Shown: positions 25,843 through 34,612, counted from the first letter of the stretch. The stretch is 64,000 bases of DNA from Anaerolineae bacterium (GCA_017303635.1 JAFLCG010000004.1:248001-312000), one strand, 5' to 3'. The notes: generated by a model not told the origin, from the sequence alone. A program made the numbers and translations.

Positions 25843-26097
25843 TCAGGTCACTTCATCTTCGTCAGTTAATTGAGCACGTAACTGCTGGATGCCTTCCGGG
25901 GTATCCAGGGCATCCGCCAGGGCCATCACGGCGCTGCGCGGCACCACCAAACCCAGCAGCGGCGCACCCACTTGCAGAACCCCCGCGCCCAGCGGTCCCA
26001 GCGGCTCGATCAGATCAAGCGCAGTGCTGGCGGCACCTGCCAAACCGCGTGCCCGCAATGACTCAATCCAAGCGTTAAGCGCGGCTTGTCCATCCAT
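25843..26097 (-). CDS. Small first protein of envelope operon
   Basis: 84 residues. A central hydrophobic Gly/Leu/Pro stretch (LGPLGAGVLQVGAPLLGLVVP) is followed by an acidic C-terminus ending DEDEVT. It lies 64 bases before the DUF6754-like gene, with one dispersed hairpin (GGGACGCACCGTTGCACGTCC, 25808-25828) between. No family recognised. Confidence 0.6.
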   Translation of the reverse strand: MDGQAALNAWIESLRARGLAGAASTALDLIEPLGPLGAGVLQVGAPLLGLVVPRSAVMALADALDTPEGIQQLRAQLTDEDEVT

Positions 26098-26295
26098 AAG
26101 TGCCAGTATAACACGCAGCGCGAAATGCGCGAATAAGTTGAGCTATGGTTAGGGTTATACCGCTGTAGGTTAGAGAAGACCTACAAACCATTTCAATGAA
26201 GCAGATCTGAAGACCCTGTTGATACCTGGCTTTGACAACACCACATGTTTTAAAGCCTATGACAGCAGCTTTACTGTCACGATTTGTTCAACAGA

Positions 26296-26324
26296 TTGAC
26301 ATTATACAAAAAAGTTTTTACAAT
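26296..26324 (+). promoter_or_regulatory. Consensus sigma-70 promoter
   Basis: TTGACA (26296-26301) and TACAAT (26319-26324) with a 17-base spacer, in an AT-rich stretch about 30 bases before the wHTH gene. TTTACAATA/TTTACAATG half-sites near 26317-26343 might bind the regulator itself. Confidence 0.75.
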
Positions 26325-26352
26325 AAAATCAATCTTTACAATGAGGTTAACA

Positions 26353-26961
26353 ATGCAGGACGTCTGTTACATCGAAGACCTTGATCGGGCGATGACGCTG
26401 CTCAAACCGCAGCGGCTGGAGATCCTCCGGCGAATGGATACCCCCCGCACCTGCCCGGAACTGGCCGACTACTTCGATGAATCTGCCCAAAAAATCTACT
26501 ACCACGTCAAGGCGCTGGAAACCGCCAGATTGGTCGAAAAGGTAGAAGAAAAGCGGGTGCGCGGCGCCGTCGAAGGTTACTATCAGGCGTCAGCGCGGTC
26601 GTACTGGCTTGCGCCGACTCTGGTTGGGCAGATCGGCACCCCCACCCAGGCCCGCGACCAAATGAGCCTGCGGGTGCTGCTCGGCTTGGCGGAAGAAGTC
26701 ATCGAAGATACTGGCAAGCTCGGCAGCGCATCAGCCCTCGGCACCGATGTCCCGTCCCTATCCCTTTCGGCGCATATTCACTTGCCGGATGCCCGCCGCC
26801 GCGCCGAGTTCCTGACCGAAGTGCAAGCCGTGTTCCAGCAGCTTGCCACCAAGTATGGACTACCCGAAACCCAAACCCCGGTCATCACCGATGAACAGGG
26901 CTTCCGCCTGGTGCTGATGTGTTATCCAAAACCGGATCTCCCATCTACGGGGAAAGGATAA
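26353..26961 (+). CDS. Winged-helix (HTH_20/ArsR-like) regulator
   Basis: 203 residues. The N-terminal domain has the ArsR-like helix set: LLKPQRLEILRRMDTPRTCPEL followed by YFDESAQKIYYHVKALETARLVEKVEEKRVRGAVEGYYQ (residues 14-80). The C-terminal half resembles a ligand or dimer domain. ATG 26353 is preceded by GAGG at 6 bases; in-frame starts further upstream lie within the promoter. The next gene, a tandem SRPBCC protein, is a usual companion of this regulator class, so the two probably form a unit. Confidence 0.85.
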   Translation: MQDVCYIEDLDRAMTLLKPQRLEILRRMDTPRTCPELADYFDESAQKIYYHVKALETARLVEKVEEKRVRGAVEGYYQASARSYWLAPTLVGQIGTPTQARDQMSLRVLLGLAEEVIEDTGKLGSASALGTDVPSLSLSAHIHLPDARRRAEFLTEVQAVFQQLATKYGLPETQTPVITDEQGFRLVLMCYPKPDLPSTGKG

Positions 26962-26998
26962 GACCCATTCTCCCCTTATCGACTATCAACCGAGTGTT

Positions 26999-27100
26999 TG
27001 TAGGGGCGCACGGCTGTGCGCCCGTCCGAACTCCCCTTTCTCCGCGTGCGGGGAAAGGGGCCGGGGGATAGGGGTTCCGTCTTTGCGCTTCGCACTTCGA
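26999..27100. repeat. Dispersed intergenic repeats
   Basis: TAGGGGCGCACGGCTGTGCG with its CCCG end (27001-27024) is a perfect 8-base-stem hairpin; the identical 24 bases occur at 28084 and 29002. It is followed by CCCCTTTCTCCGCGTGCGGG-type hairpin (27032-27060) and a TCTTTGCGCTTCGC motif (27081) that recurs near 34907 and 35274. Confidence 0.75.
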
Positions 27101-27129
27101 AAAACTACTCACTTCAGGAGATGATTCCG

Positions 27130-28068
27130 ATGTTTAATCCCGTTCGGATGCAGATTCAGATTGCCTCCTCAGCGGAAAAAGTATTTGCCGCGCTGACCGA
27201 TGCCCGCGCGCTGGAAACCTGGTTCTGCGAACACGCAGAGATCACCCCGCAGAACTACGCCTTCTGGGGGCACTATACCCCGGAAGCGCCTGACCGGGAA
27301 GCGGGGCAGCATCCCATTATCTCGCAGATCGCCGGTCGCGAACTGGTCTATGACTGGCGGCTCAAACATGCGGTCAGCCGCGTGACGATCAAGCTGCTGC
27401 CCCGCGATGACGGCACCATCCTCACCGTCCGGCAGACCGCCAGCGAATCCGCCGAGGACAAGTGGTATCACCTGGAAGATTTCTGGTTTCTGGTGTTGGA
27501 AAATCTGCGCCGCTACCTGGATAGCAAACCCGCCGATGCGCGGGTGGATTTTACGCAATCGATGAAGGGCGATATTCGCCACGAAACGCTGGTCGATGCG
27601 CCGCCAGAGCGTATCTTTGATGCGCTGCTGAATCCAGCACAGGTCGAACGCTGGATCGCCACCAAAGCGGAGATTGAACCGGAGGTCGGCGGTCAATACG
27701 ATATTGGCTGGGGCGGCTCTGGCGAAAAAATCATTGAGCTAACGCCCAATGAAAAGTTATCCATCTACCTGCCGGAAAACCCGGAGTACGGCAACCCCAA
27801 ACGCACCCATACCACCCTCACCTGGACTCTGGAAGCCAGCGGCGGCAAAACCCGCCTGACCTTCACCCACAGCGGCTTCGCTGCGGATGAGGACGTGAGT
27901 GGGATGTACACCGGTTGGCGGACGTTCCTCAACAACCTGCGCTCGGTGGTCGAATACGGCTCCGACTGGCAGCCGATGCTGGTACCGCTCGCGCCGGACG
28001 CCGTCGGCTATTCCGCCGCCATCATCGCCGGACAGCATCACGTTGTCGATGAATTGAGGGCCGACTAA
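27130..28068 (+). CDS. Tandem SRPBCC (AHSA1-type) protein
   Basis: 312 residues comprising two START/Bet v1-like domains. The first begins VRMQIQIASSAEKVFAALTD, the second RHETLVDAPPERIFDALLNP near residue 153; each ends with a long amphipathic helix, the second in GMYTGWRTFLNNLRSVVEYG. Such proteins bind hydrophobic ligands or act like Aha1; no catalytic residues are expected. ATG 27130 has CAGGAG 9 bases upstream. Frames starting earlier translate repeats. Functionally linked by position to the wHTH regulator. Confidence 0.85.
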   Translation: MFNPVRMQIQIASSAEKVFAALTDARALETWFCEHAEITPQNYAFWGHYTPEAPDREAGQHPIISQIAGRELVYDWRLKHAVSRVTIKLLPRDDGTILTVRQTASESAEDKWYHLEDFWFLVLENLRRYLDSKPADARVDFTQSMKGDIRHETLVDAPPERIFDALLNPAQVERWIATKAEIEPEVGGQYDIGWGGSGEKIIELTPNEKLSIYLPENPEYGNPKRTHTTLTWTLEASGGKTRLTFTHSGFAADEDVSGMYTGWRTFLNNLRSVVEYGSDWQPMLVPLAPDAVGYSAAIIAGQHHVVDELRAD

Positions 28069-28081
28069 GCACCGCGCAACC

Positions 28082-28168
28082 TGTAGGGGCGCACGGCTGT
28101 GCGCCCGCCACTGCTCCCCTCTCCCAGGCGTCTTCGCCGTCCGGGAGAGGGGTTGGGGGTGAGGGCTA
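28082..28168. repeat. Dispersed intergenic repeats
   Basis: The 24-base hairpin TAGGGGCGCACGGCTGTGCG... (28084-28107) is followed by CCCCTCTCCCAGGCG...CGGGAGAGGGG and TTGGGGGTGAGGGC (28115-28165), the same order as at 27001. Confidence 0.75.
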
Positions 28169-28284
28169 CCCACCAATCATTCACATGATACGGCACCGTA
28201 GATAGATCGTCACCTCGTTCCCAGCCGTCACATCCCCTTGATCCCGCTGACGCCCGACTCCACTGTAATCCAAAAAGTTAGATC

Positions 28285-28331
28285 AAAATCGGAACATTTG
28301 TTCCGTTTTTACATTCACATTCTGTTATCGT
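28285..28331 (+). promoter_or_regulatory. Dyad operator plus extended -10, copy 2
   Basis: Core GGAACATTTGTTCC (28291-28304) in AAAATC and GTTTTT flanks. TATCGT (28326-28331) preceded by TGT lies 21 bases after GTTCC. It would drive the prohead protease-capsid frame that begins 136 bases further on. Resembles the Gram-positive LexA box. Confidence 0.6.
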
Positions 28332-28466
28332 GGCTGATATACGGATAGCGCATGGCCCGTCGCCAACCGAGCAGCCCAGCCGGGAAAGTCGTCTTCAGGC
28401 CACCAGCCATCAGCTATCCGCGATCAGCCGTCTTCACTGTGAACCGAGAACTATGAACTGAACACC

Positions 28467-30470
28467 ATGCCCACGTCACTCAAAACCCTCGACCCCGCCA
28501 CCGGGCGCATCGGTGGCTACCTGATCGCCTGGGGCACCCCCCACCAGCGCGACCTGCAAGGCGAATACTTCACGCCGCAGACCGATCTCGGCCTGGAGTG
28601 GTACGCCCAGCGCCCTGTCCTCTACCATCACGGGCTGGATGGCGCGCTCAAGGCCGCCGTCATCGGCGTCATCGACCACCTGCACACCGATGAACAGGGT
28701 GTCTGGGCGGAGGCGCAGTTGGATCTGCGCCAGCAGTACGCCCGCACCATCCAGCAGTTGATCGACCGGGGGACGCTCGGCTGGTCGAGCGGCAGCCTGC
28801 CGCATCTGGTTCAGGTGGCGGATGATGGGCGCATCGAGCGCTGGCCCATCGTCGAAGGCAGCCTGACCCCCACGCCCGCCGAACCGCGCCGCACCGAGGT
28901 CCGCACCATCAAGAGCGCCTACGCCGCGCTGGGTCTGGACACGTCGCGGCTGCAGCTTTCAGCGGACAGCCACCAGCTATCAGCCAATCAGTCGCCATCT
29001 GTAGGGGCGCACGGCTGTGCGCCCGCTTCCCAGTGGGACGGCTGCGCGCCAGCCATATCCAACCCATCCGTAGGGACACCATTCATGGCGTCCGCCGCCC
29101 TTTCATCCAACCTGTTTCGCAAACAACCATACGCTGAAGGCTCTTCGCTGACTGCTGACGGCTATAAAGCTGAAAGCTGTTCGCTGAACGCTGACAGCTA
29201 CAAAGGAGTCCCCATGTCCAACATCATCGAACTCGACCCGACCACCACCGCCGAACCCGCCCCGCGCAAACGCCTCCCGCTGGGTGATCCGCAGGACGCG
29301 CTGAAGACCCGCCTGAGCGTCGCCAGCCCCTATGACACCCTCGACGCGCTGGACATGCTGCATGGCTACGTCCTGCTCCGCGCCGCCAAGAGCTTCCGCG
29401 GGGTCAGCGAAACCTATTCCAACGCCCTCGCCCACAAGGTCAGCAAGGCCGGGATCACCGGCCTCAAAGCCGACGAACTGACCTACAGCACCCAGTCCGG
29501 CTTTGGCGATGAATGGGTGCCCGACCTGTGGAGCGCCCAGATTTGGAATCGCGCCCGCCTGGAGAACGCCATCCTGCCGCTGTTCCGCAGCGTGGAGATG
29601 CCCTCCAATCCATTCGAGCTGCCAATTGAGGGAACCGATCCTTCGGTCTTCTTCGTGCCGGAAACCAAGAACGAAACCGATTTGACTCTGGCGGGATCAG
29701 CCAACCCCATCCCGGATAGCAAGGTCGGCTCCGGCAAGATCCAGTTGACCGCACAGAAGCTGGCGCTGCGGGTCGGCTTCAGCGCCGAGCTGGTCGAGGA
29801 TAGCATCGTCCCGGTGCTGAACATCTACCGCGAGCAGGCCATGCGCGCCATCCTCGCCAGCATCGACCATGTCCTGCTGAATGGCGATACCGCCACCTCC
29901 GGCAACATCAATAAGGACGGCGGCACCCCGGCGGGCACCGACCGTTACCTGGCCTTCAACGGCCTCCGCAAGCTGCCGCTCGTCACCAACACCGCCAATG
30001 CCATCGATGCCGCGGGCGTGCCGACCCTCGCCCTGCTCCGGCAGGCGCGTTTCACCATGAGTCCGGCCTATGCCGCACGCCCCACCGATCTGGCCTGGAT
30101 TGTCGATACCGGCTCTTATGCCAAGCTGTTAGGGCTGTCCGAGTTCCTGACCATGGAGAAGGCCGGGCCGTTGGCGACCGCCCAGACCGGGCAGATCGGT
30201 TACATGGATGGTGCGCCGGTCATCGTCTCCGCCGAGATGTCGCTGGCCGCCGCCAATGGCAAGGTCAGCACCACCGGGGCCAGCAACGTCAAAGGCACCG
30301 CCCTCTGCGTCTACCGACCGGGCTGGTTCGTCGGCTACCGCCGCCGCATCGCCGTCAGCGTGGACTACCTGCCCTACTACGACAGCTACCAACTGACCGC
30401 CACCGTCCGCCTCGCCTTCGCCCCCTTCGATACCGAAGCCGCCTCGGCGCTGTACAACATCACCATCTAA
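28467..30470 (+). CDS. Prohead protease joined to HK97-type major capsid protein
   Basis: 667 residues in one frame. Residues 1-145 are an HK97-like prohead serine protease: His54/55 in LYHHG, Ser107 in LGWSSGS, and the terminal IVEGSLTPTPAEPR. Residues 250-667 are an HK97-fold major capsid protein (SAELVEDSIVP, ILASIDHVLLNGD, YMDGAPVIVSAEMS). Residues 160-250 have no domain character and are encoded by dispersed intergenic repeats that happen to lack stops. AAAGGAG (29202-29208) stands before ATG 29214, so the capsid is probably also, or only, made from this internal start. No terminase, portal or tail gene is near. It may be a prophage relic or a domesticated shell. Confidence 0.85.
   Translation: MPTSLKTLDPATGRIGGYLIAWGTPHQRDLQGEYFTPQTDLGLEWYAQRPVLYHHGLDGALKAAVIGVIDHLHTDEQGVWAEAQLDLRQQYARTIQQLIDRGTLGWSSGSLPHLVQVADDGRIERWPIVEGSLTPTPAEPRRTEVRTIKSAYAALGLDTSRLQLSADSHQLSANQSPSVGAHGCAPASQWDGCAPAISNPSVGTPFMASAALSSNLFRKQPYAEGSSLTADGYKAESCSLNADSYKGVPMSNIIELDPTTTAEPAPRKRLPLGDPQDALKTRLSVASPYDTLDALDMLHGYVLLRAAKSFRGVSETYSNALAHKVSKAGITGLKADELTYSTQSGFGDEWVPDLWSAQIWNRARLENAILPLFRSVEMPSNPFELPIEGTDPSVFFVPETKNETDLTLAGSANPIPDSKVGSGKIQLTAQKLALRVGFSAELVEDSIVPVLNIYREQAMRAILASIDHVLLNGDTATSGNINKDGGTPAGTDRYLAFNGLRKLPLVTNTANAIDAAGVPTLALLRQARFTMSPAYAARPTDLAWIVDTGSYAKLLGLSEFLTMEKAGPLATAQTGQIGYMDGAPVIVSAEMSLAAANGKVSTTGASNVKGTALCVYRPGWFVGYRRRIAVSVDYLPYYDSYQLTATVRLAFAPFDTEAASALYNITI
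28960..29200. repeat. Repeat cluster inside the protease-capsid frame
   Basis: Holds GACAGCCACCAGCTATCAGC quasi-tandem units, the 24-base hairpin at 29002-29025, and GCTGACTGCTGACGGCTATA-type units (29148-29200). All are families otherwise seen between genes; the frame nevertheless stays open across them. Confidence 0.75.
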
Positions 30471-30477
30471 CCCCTCC

Positions 30478-30622
30478 GAAAGCCCCTCTCCAGTGACCCG
30501 ACTCTCACATAACCCCGGCTTTCCAGCGGCGCGAGGGTCGCGCGGGAGAGGGGTTGGGGTGAGGCCTCCAAGCTCCCCCTCTCCCGTCAGCGAAGCGAGC
30601 GACCCGGAGAGGGGGCATGTGA
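30478..30622. repeat. Tandem palindromic repeats between capsid and R-M genes
   Basis: Two units: GCCCCTCTCC...GGGAGAGGGGTTGGGGTGAGG (30483-30567) and CCCCCTCTCCCGTCAGCGAAG...GGAGAGGGGG (30574-30617). They show the same ends as the copies in coding DNA at 32577 and 32828. Confidence 0.7.
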
Positions 30623-30709
30623 GAAGCAGGATTGCTGGACATTCGTCACTTGCGGTAGCATAATCAGGTATCCGTCTACCGAACAGATGTTTCGACCGCA
30701 GGACAACCG

Positions 30710-33700
30710 ATGACCACACCTGACCAGATGAACCTGCTGACCGCCCGCCATCTCAATCAGGGGCTGTTTTCCGATTATTACCTGGATGATGTGGTGCCGA
30801 CCCTGCCGGACTGGAACCAGGACGGCGCGGCCTATCAGCAGATGGTGGCGTTGCGGGCCAGCCTGCGCGAACTTCTGGATCGGCTGAAGCCGGAAACACT
30901 GGATGAAGCCCAACTGGAAGAGTTGTGGGTCAAACCCGTGCTGGAAGCGCTGGGGCATCACTGGTCGGTACAGGTCAAAATCCGCTACCGCGATAAGGGC
31001 TTCCGCAAGCCGGATTACGTCTTCACCCGGACCCAGGCGGAAGCCGAGGCGCTCTCCAACGCCATCTACGACCCCGCGCAGATCGCCCATACGCTGGCAG
31101 TGGGCGATGCCAAACGCTGGGGCGCGAAGCTGGATCAATCCAGCGGCAACGAGCGCAACCCCAGCCAGCAGATTGACGAATACTTGCGTTACAGCGAACG
31201 CCCCTGGGGCATCCTGACCGATGGGCGCATCTGGCGCTTATATCACCGGGAGAGCAGCAAGGACAACGCCTACTACGCCGTTGACCTGCCCGCGCTGCTG
31301 ACCAGCCGGGATGACCGTGCCAACGAGCATTTTGGTTACTTCCTCTTCTTCTTCCGGCAGGCCGCCTTCACACCGGATGGCTGGCTGGAAAAGATTCTCA
31401 AAGGCAGTGTCGATTACGCCGAAGGCCTCAGCGATGCGCTGGAGGAGGAGGTCTATCTGGCGCTGCAACTCATCGCCCAGGGCTTCCTCGATTACCGCCG
31501 CAACCGCCTGAAGCCGGAACCCGCCACCCTGCGCCAGATTTACGAGCAAAGCCTGGTATTGCTCTACCGGCTGCTGTTCATCCTCTATGCCGAAAGCCGG
31601 GATGTGCTGCCGCTCTCCGAAAACCGGCTCTACCGGGATAACCAGAGCCTGTACGCCATCGCCCGGCGCGTCAAAGACCTGCTCGAACGCCCGACTGATT
31701 TAGCGCGGGCGGTGGACACCGGCAGCATCTACACCGCCCTCAACGACCTCTTTTACATCATTGATGTCGGTAGTCCGCAGTATGAGATTGCCCCCTACAA
31801 CGGGCGGCTCTTTTCTGCAGAAGAACATCCCTTCCTGGCGGATAAAAATGTCGGGGATGCCTTCCTCGCCCCGGCAGTCGATAAACTGACGCGCATCGCC
31901 AGCAAAACGCGGACGCGGGATCGCGTCTTCGTCGATTACCGCGATCTGGATGTGCGCCACCTGGGTGCCATCTACGAGCGGTTGCTGGAATACGAACTCG
32001 ACCAGGCAGCTACCCCCCTGACTCTCAAGGAGGGCAAGTACGCTCCGGCAGCGGCAGGCGCAAAAGTCGTGGTCGAGTCCGGAGCGCTCTACCTCCGCAC
32101 GGGCAACAACGAGCGCAAGATCACCGGCAGTTACTACACGCCGGATTACATCGTCCGTTTCATCGTGGAACGCACGCTGGAACCGCTGTTGACCGACATC
32201 ACCGCCCGCCATGCCGATCTCGACTCGGAAGGTCACTGGCTCATCCGGGACGCGGCGGCCTTGCGGGCGGCGGTGCTAGGCATCAACGTCCTCGACCCGG
32301 CCACCGGCAGCGGGCATTTTATGGTGGAGGCCGTCGCCTATATTGCTGAATGGCTGCGGCGGTTGGCGCTGCACCCCGCCGACCTGAGCGCGGACGAAGA
32401 CGAACTCGTCTACTGGAAGCGCCAGGTAGTGACCAACTGCATCTACGGCGTGGATGTGAACCCGCTGGCAGTCGAACTGGCAAAACTCAGCCTGTGGCTG
32501 ACCACGCTGGCGAAAGGCCGCCCGCTCTCCTTCCTTGACCACCACGTCCGCCCCGGCAACACCCTCGTGGGGGAGTTAGCTCCCCCTCTCCAGCCGTCTT
32601 CGGCGCGGGAGAGGGGGCCGGGGGGTGAGGCCTCTGCGTCCGCTGCCAACGGGGCCTCCGCCGGGGGTGAGGTTCTGGCCGCCGCCGTCACGCAGATGAG
32701 CGCCATCGAAACCACCGTCGCCCGCGTCGTGGGCGATGTCAAAGGGCAGGAGCAATCCTGGGCCGACCTGCAAACCGCCCTGGAACCCCTGCGCCGCGCC
32801 GCCGATGCCGCCACCGCCGCCTTCTTCGCTCCCCCTCTCCAGCCTTCTGAGGCGCGGGAGACGCGCCAGCGGTTGGGGGGTGAGGCCTCCGCCGGGCAGG
32901 GGGGTGAGGTTCTGGCCGCCCAGCACCGCTTCTTCCATTGGGGCCTGACCTTCCCCGAAGTCTTCTTCAACCCGGATGGCACACCCCAGGCCGAGGCGGG
33001 CTTCGATGCCGTCATCGGCAACCCGCCCTATGTGCGGCAGCAGACCATTTCAGCCTACAAACCTTATCTGGCAGCCAATTACCAGATTTTCCACAACAGC
33101 GCCGATCTGTTTCTATATTTCTTTGAACGTGCCTTTACCTTGCTCAAGCCGGGGCACCGCATGGGGTTTATCACATCCGGCACATATATGAACAGCAGCG
33201 GCACAGCCAACTTCAGAAAGTACATTCACGAGAATTATGGTTTTGAAGCGGTTATCAACTTTGGGGAAAATCAGCCGTTCAAGGGTGCAGAGATGGTCTA
33301 TCCAACTATCTCTATTTTGAGGAAGGATAAGGCGCTTCCTACATTCAAAAGTATGTTTCTAGAGGATGTATACCGCCGCGAATCTCTAGGCGATGCAATA
33401 AAATCGCTACCGATGGTGGATACTTCTTCAGAAGTTACAGGGCTTGCGGAATGGCGGTTTCAGTCACTTGAACTCACCAGACTATTCCGCAATATCATGA
33501 GTTCAGCGACAGCCCTAGATGAAGCAGTAAGTGGTCAAATTTTCTATGGAATCTTGACCGGCTTTAATGAAGCCTTTTATGTGGACAGTCAGACACGTGA
33601 TCGTCTCATTCGTGAAGATGGTTCAAGCACCGATTTGATTAAGTCAATGGTTAGGGGACAGGACTTGCGGCCCTGGTATCAAAAATTTGAAGATACCTAT

Positions 33701-34555
33701 CTGATATTTTCTAGGCAGGGAACTGAAATTGACAAATATCCGGCAATTAAAAGGCATCTTGAAACATACAGAGAAAGACTTGAAGTTAAGCCTGGTGATT
33801 GGGATGAGAACGCTAATGGTAAGTGGGCAGGCCGGACATCTGGAAACTATACCTGGTTTGAATGGCATGATACCGTTGCCTACTACCGCGAATTTCAAAA
33901 ACCGAAGATATTTGGCCCTGATATAGGGAAACTTCCACGTTTCTCATGGAATGAAACGGAGGTTTACTGCAACGATAAGGGGTTCATCATTATTCCACCT
34001 AATGTAAGCTTCCTTGCTTTACTCAATTCCAGAGTTGTGTGGTTTGCCCTTTCACAGATTGCCACACCGCTTCGTTTGCGTGCTGGTCTTTGGCAATATC
34101 AATCAAAAATTCAGTTCATCAAACGCCTGCCCATCCCGGCGCTGACCGCCGCACAGGAATCCACCCTCGGCGCATTGGCGGAGGAGATCACCGCGCTAGC
34201 CGGGTCGCGCTACCGCCTGCATGAGTCCGCTCGTCACCGCATCAGCGCGGATTTAGGTGCCCAGGGGGCAGGTGGCAAGTTTAATAAGGTGCTTTATAAG
34301 TGGTGGGATTTGCCTGATCTAGCGGCCTTCCGCGCCGAGGTCAAGAAATCCTTCAAAGCCGAGGTGCCGGTCAAGGAACGCGGCGACTGGGAAAGCTGGC
34401 TGACCGATCAGCAGGCGCAGCACCGCGCCCTCACCGACCAGATCATCGACCGCGAGGCTCGCCTCAACGCCGTCGTCTATCAGGCTTTTGAGCTGCTGCC
34501 GGACGAAATCGCCCTGGTCGAACGCGCCACCAAATATCCCTACGGCGCGGTCTGA
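30710..34555 (+). CDS. Type IIG restriction enzyme / adenine methyltransferase
   Basis: 1281 residues, one-chain restriction-modification enzyme of Eco57I style. The nuclease part has P101-D102 and D133-x-K135 (KPDYVF ... LAVGDAKRW). The N6-adenine methyltransferase shows motif I VLDPATGSGHFMVEA near 527 and motif IV VIGNPPYVRQQ near 769. The target-recognition domain follows to the C-terminus. Two palindromic repeats (residues about 621-644 and 706-730) widen the linker between motifs. The DNA for residues about 797-1140 is much AT-richer than the rest, suggesting exchange of the specificity segment. BREX PglX is a related alternative, but no other BREX gene is present. Confidence 0.88.
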   Translation: MTTPDQMNLLTARHLNQGLFSDYYLDDVVPTLPDWNQDGAAYQQMVALRASLRELLDRLKPETLDEAQLEELWVKPVLEALGHHWSVQVKIRYRDKGFRKPDYVFTRTQAEAEALSNAIYDPAQIAHTLAVGDAKRWGAKLDQSSGNERNPSQQIDEYLRYSERPWGILTDGRIWRLYHRESSKDNAYYAVDLPALLTSRDDRANEHFGYFLFFFRQAAFTPDGWLEKILKGSVDYAEGLSDALEEEVYLALQLIAQGFLDYRRNRLKPEPATLRQIYEQSLVLLYRLLFILYAESRDVLPLSENRLYRDNQSLYAIARRVKDLLERPTDLARAVDTGSIYTALNDLFYIIDVGSPQYEIAPYNGRLFSAEEHPFLADKNVGDAFLAPAVDKLTRIASKTRTRDRVFVDYRDLDVRHLGAIYERLLEYELDQAATPLTLKEGKYAPAAAGAKVVVESGALYLRTGNNERKITGSYYTPDYIVRFIVERTLEPLLTDITARHADLDSEGHWLIRDAAALRAAVLGINVLDPATGSGHFMVEAVAYIAEWLRRLALHPADLSADEDELVYWKRQVVTNCIYGVDVNPLAVELAKLSLWLTTLAKGRPLSFLDHHVRPGNTLVGELAPPLQPSSARERGPGGEASASAANGASAGGEVLAAAVTQMSAIETTVARVVGDVKGQEQSWADLQTALEPLRRAADAATAAFFAPPLQPSEARETRQRLGGEASAGQGGEVLAAQHRFFHWGLTFPEVFFNPDGTPQAEAGFDAVIGNPPYVRQQTISAYKPYLAANYQIFHNSADLFLYFFERAFTLLKPGHRMGFITSGTYMNSSGTANFRKYIHENYGFEAVINFGENQPFKGAEMVYPTISILRKDKALPTFKSMFLEDVYRRESLGDAIKSLPMVDTSSEVTGLAEWRFQSLELTRLFRNIMSSATALDEAVSGQIFYGILTGFNEAFYVDSQTRDRLIREDGSSTDLIKSMVRGQDLRPWYQKFEDTYLIFSRQGTEIDKYPAIKRHLETYRERLEVKPGDWDENANGKWAGRTSGNYTWFEWHDTVAYYREFQKPKIFGPDIGKLPRFSWNETEVYCNDKGFIIIPPNVSFLALLNSRVVWFALSQIATPLRLRAGLWQYQSKIQFIKRLPIPALTAAQESTLGALAEEITALAGSRYRLHESARHRISADLGAQGAGGKFNKVLYKWWDLPDLAAFRAEVKKSFKAEVPVKERGDWESWLTDQQAQHRALTDQIIDREARLNAVVYQAFELLPDEIALVERATKYPYGAV
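32574..32640. repeat. In-frame palindromic repeat in R-M gene, first copy
   Basis: GCTCCCCCTCTCCAGCCGTC then TTCGGCGCGGGAGAGGGGGC and CGGGGGGTGAGGCCTC. Codes for APPLQPSSARERGPGGEAS. A second copy follows 250 bases on. Confidence 0.8.
32826..32915. repeat. In-frame palindromic repeat in R-M gene, second copy
   Basis: GCTCCCCCTCTCCAGCCTTC then TGAGGCGCGGGAGACG and GGTTGGGGGGTGAGGCCTCC. Codes for APPLQPSEARETRQRLGGEA. Both copies are followed by GGTGAGGTTCTGGCCGCC (GGEVLAA). Confidence 0.8.
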
Positions 34556-34556
34556 A

Positions 34557-34612
34557 AACCGGAACAAAATCGAAACATTTGTTCCGGTTTCCATCCCCAT
34601 CCATGCTATGAT
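34557..34612 (+). promoter_or_regulatory. Dyad operator plus extended -10, copy 3
   Basis: GAAACATTTGTTCC (34572-34585) flanked by AAAATC and GGTTT; TATGAT (34607-34612) preceded by TGC starts 21 bases after GTTCC. An additional outer inverted repeat AAACCGGAAC/GTTCCGGTTT (34557-34566, 34581-34590) touches the R-M stop codon. No good gene follows. Confidence 0.55.

Noticed and set aside
30710..34555. BREX PglX.
   Set aside because: The N-terminal PD/DxK nuclease part and absence of brxA/B/C, pglZ or brxL genes fit a solitary type IIG enzyme.
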